Part shown: positions 5,481-6,091 of the stretch, piece after piece
How positions within the stretch are numbered: the first letter of the stretch is position 1
Layout of the letters: every line of letters begins with the position of its first letter
Origin: Bacillota bacterium
Lineage (GTDB): Bacteria > Bacillota > Clostridia > Christensenellales > CALWSW01
DNA: 6,091 nucleotides
Reading direction: 5' to 3'
Assembly (NCBI GenBank): GCA_023402915.1
Contig: JAEYFO010000081.1
Span: 1-6,091, forward strand
Notes under the pieces: generated by a model
Database searches by the model: none
Told to the model about the DNA's origin: nothing
Seen by the model: the letters and a program-made list of their open reading frames with translations, nothing else
Made by a program: the position numbers and the translations under genes

Positions 5481-6091
5481 ATGACACAGTTTTTCACTGC
5501 CGGGGACGCGTTCCATCACACCCGCCTGCCCGCCTGCCGTTTTCCGCAGGGGGCGCTCGGACGGGGGCAAACCGTGCGCCTTCGGCTTTTTGTGAGCGAG
5601 CGTTTCGCCCATGCGTACTGCTTCGTCTGCTGGCAATTTGACGGCGGCGAGCGCCTGACGCTCATGGAGCGGGACGAAAGCGAGCCGGGACGGCCGTGCT
5701 TTTGCGCGGAGCTGTCCTTTTCCCAAACCGGCCTTGCCCGCTACTGGTTCGTCCTCAACGACGGAACACAGCTGCTCTATTACGGCGGCGCAGGCAGCTG
5801 CGGCGGCCTGGGCGCACTCTCTTCCTCCTTCGTCACGCCCTTTCAGATCACGGTCTACGACCCGGCCTATACTACGCCCGGCTGGATGCAAAACGCCGTG
5901 GTCTATCAGATTTTTCCCGATCGCTTCGCCCGCGCCGCGAACCCCAAAAACGGCGGTTCGTTCAAGCGCGCCAGCTACCACCGGGAGAAGGGGCGCACCA
6001 TCGTGCTGCACGAAAACTGGGATGAGCAGCCTCTTTATGCGCCGTTGCCCGGCCGGCAGTATTACGACCCCTGCGACTTTTTCGGCGGCGA
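5481..6091 (+). CDS. GH13 alpha-amylase-family enzyme, neopullulanase/amylopullulanase-like, N-terminal part
   Basis: The frame gives 203 complete codons from ATG 5481 and runs off the right edge. Residues about 1-125 are a beta-rich N-terminal domain (CBM34-like/alpha-amylase N-domain) ending in FQITVYDPAY. The beginning of the GH13 barrel follows: TPGWMQNAVVYQIFPDRF (132-149), then HENWDEQPLY and YYDPCDFFGG at the edge. The FQITVYD to YQIFPDRF join and the FFGG element before the first barrel helices are typical of clostridial neopullulanase, cyclomaltodextrinase and amylopullulanase-like enzymes. These hydrolyse alpha-1,4 and sometimes alpha-1,6 bonds in dextrins. No signal peptide is seen, so it is probably cytoplasmic and handles phosphorylase-limit dextrins or imported maltodextrins. 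The catalytic Asp/Glu/Asp residues lie beyond the window, so exact specificity and activity cannot be judged. Confidence 0.88.
   Translation, partial: MTQFFTAGDAFHHTRLPACRFPQGALGRGQTVRLRLFVSERFAHAYCFVCWQFDGGERLTLMERDESEPGRPCFCAELSFSQTGLARYWFVLNDGTQLLYYGGAGSCGGLGALSSSFVTPFQITVYDPAYTTPGWMQNAVVYQIFPDRFARAANPKNGGSFKRASYHREKGRTIVLHENWDEQPLYAPLPGRQYYDPCDFFGG

Noticed and set aside
5378..5641. 87-codon open frame containing TPNSQFLTP
   Set aside because: The peptide is the heptameric repeat read as protein, and the frame then overlaps the GH13 gene out of phase. Repeats of this kind often give spurious predicted proteins.

Overview
The window holds three genes of intracellular alpha-glucan (glycogen/maltodextrin) metabolism. 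The DNA is GC-rich with strongly GC-biased codons. The proteins look like those of a Gram-positive anaerobe: a short Bacillus/Clostridium-type GlgB without the extra N-terminal domain of enterobacterial enzymes, and strong purine-rich Shine-Dalgarno sites. A high-GC member of the Clostridia (gut Oscillospiraceae/Ruminococcaceae-like) is my best guess. That assignment is inference, because no rRNA or other taxonomic marker is present.

Layout. Positions 1-2159 (minus strand) carry glgB, the glycogen branching enzyme, which runs off the left edge without a stop. Its enzyme core ends near residue 625, but the frame stays open for at least 93 more residues of Ala/Lys/Arg/Gln-rich low-complexity sequence. 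Positions 2160-2661 form a divergent control region. It has a short hairpin beside the glgB ribosome-binding site, an AT-rich block probably carrying the glgB promoter, and a near-consensus sigmaA promoter for glgP (2423-2451). An unusually structured leader of about 200 nt follows that promoter. Positions 2662-5118 (plus strand) encode a complete 818-residue alpha-glucan phosphorylase (glgP). Positions 5119-5480 are a 362-nt spacer with overlapping inverted repeats and a heptameric tandem repeat. Positions 5481-6091 (plus strand) hold the first 203 codons of a GH13 alpha-amylase-family enzyme of the neopullulanase/amylopullulanase type, cut by the right edge.

How the genes fit together: GlgB adds alpha-1,6 branches to growing alpha-glucan. 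GlgP removes glucose-1-phosphate from the outer chains and stalls near branch points. A GH13 hydrolase with neopullulanase-like architecture could process the remaining branched dextrins. Synthesis and breakdown genes are thus transcribed divergently from one shared control region.

The most interesting signal is in the glgP leader. A GC-rich hairpin followed by TTTTGTTTTTT (2512-2549) looks like an intrinsic terminator placed between the promoter and the gene. Its 5' arm can instead pair with an upstream complement at 2469-2475. This is the layout of a transcription attenuator and matches no leader family that I recognise. Second is the basic disordered tail on GlgB. The rest is ordinary glycogen metabolism.
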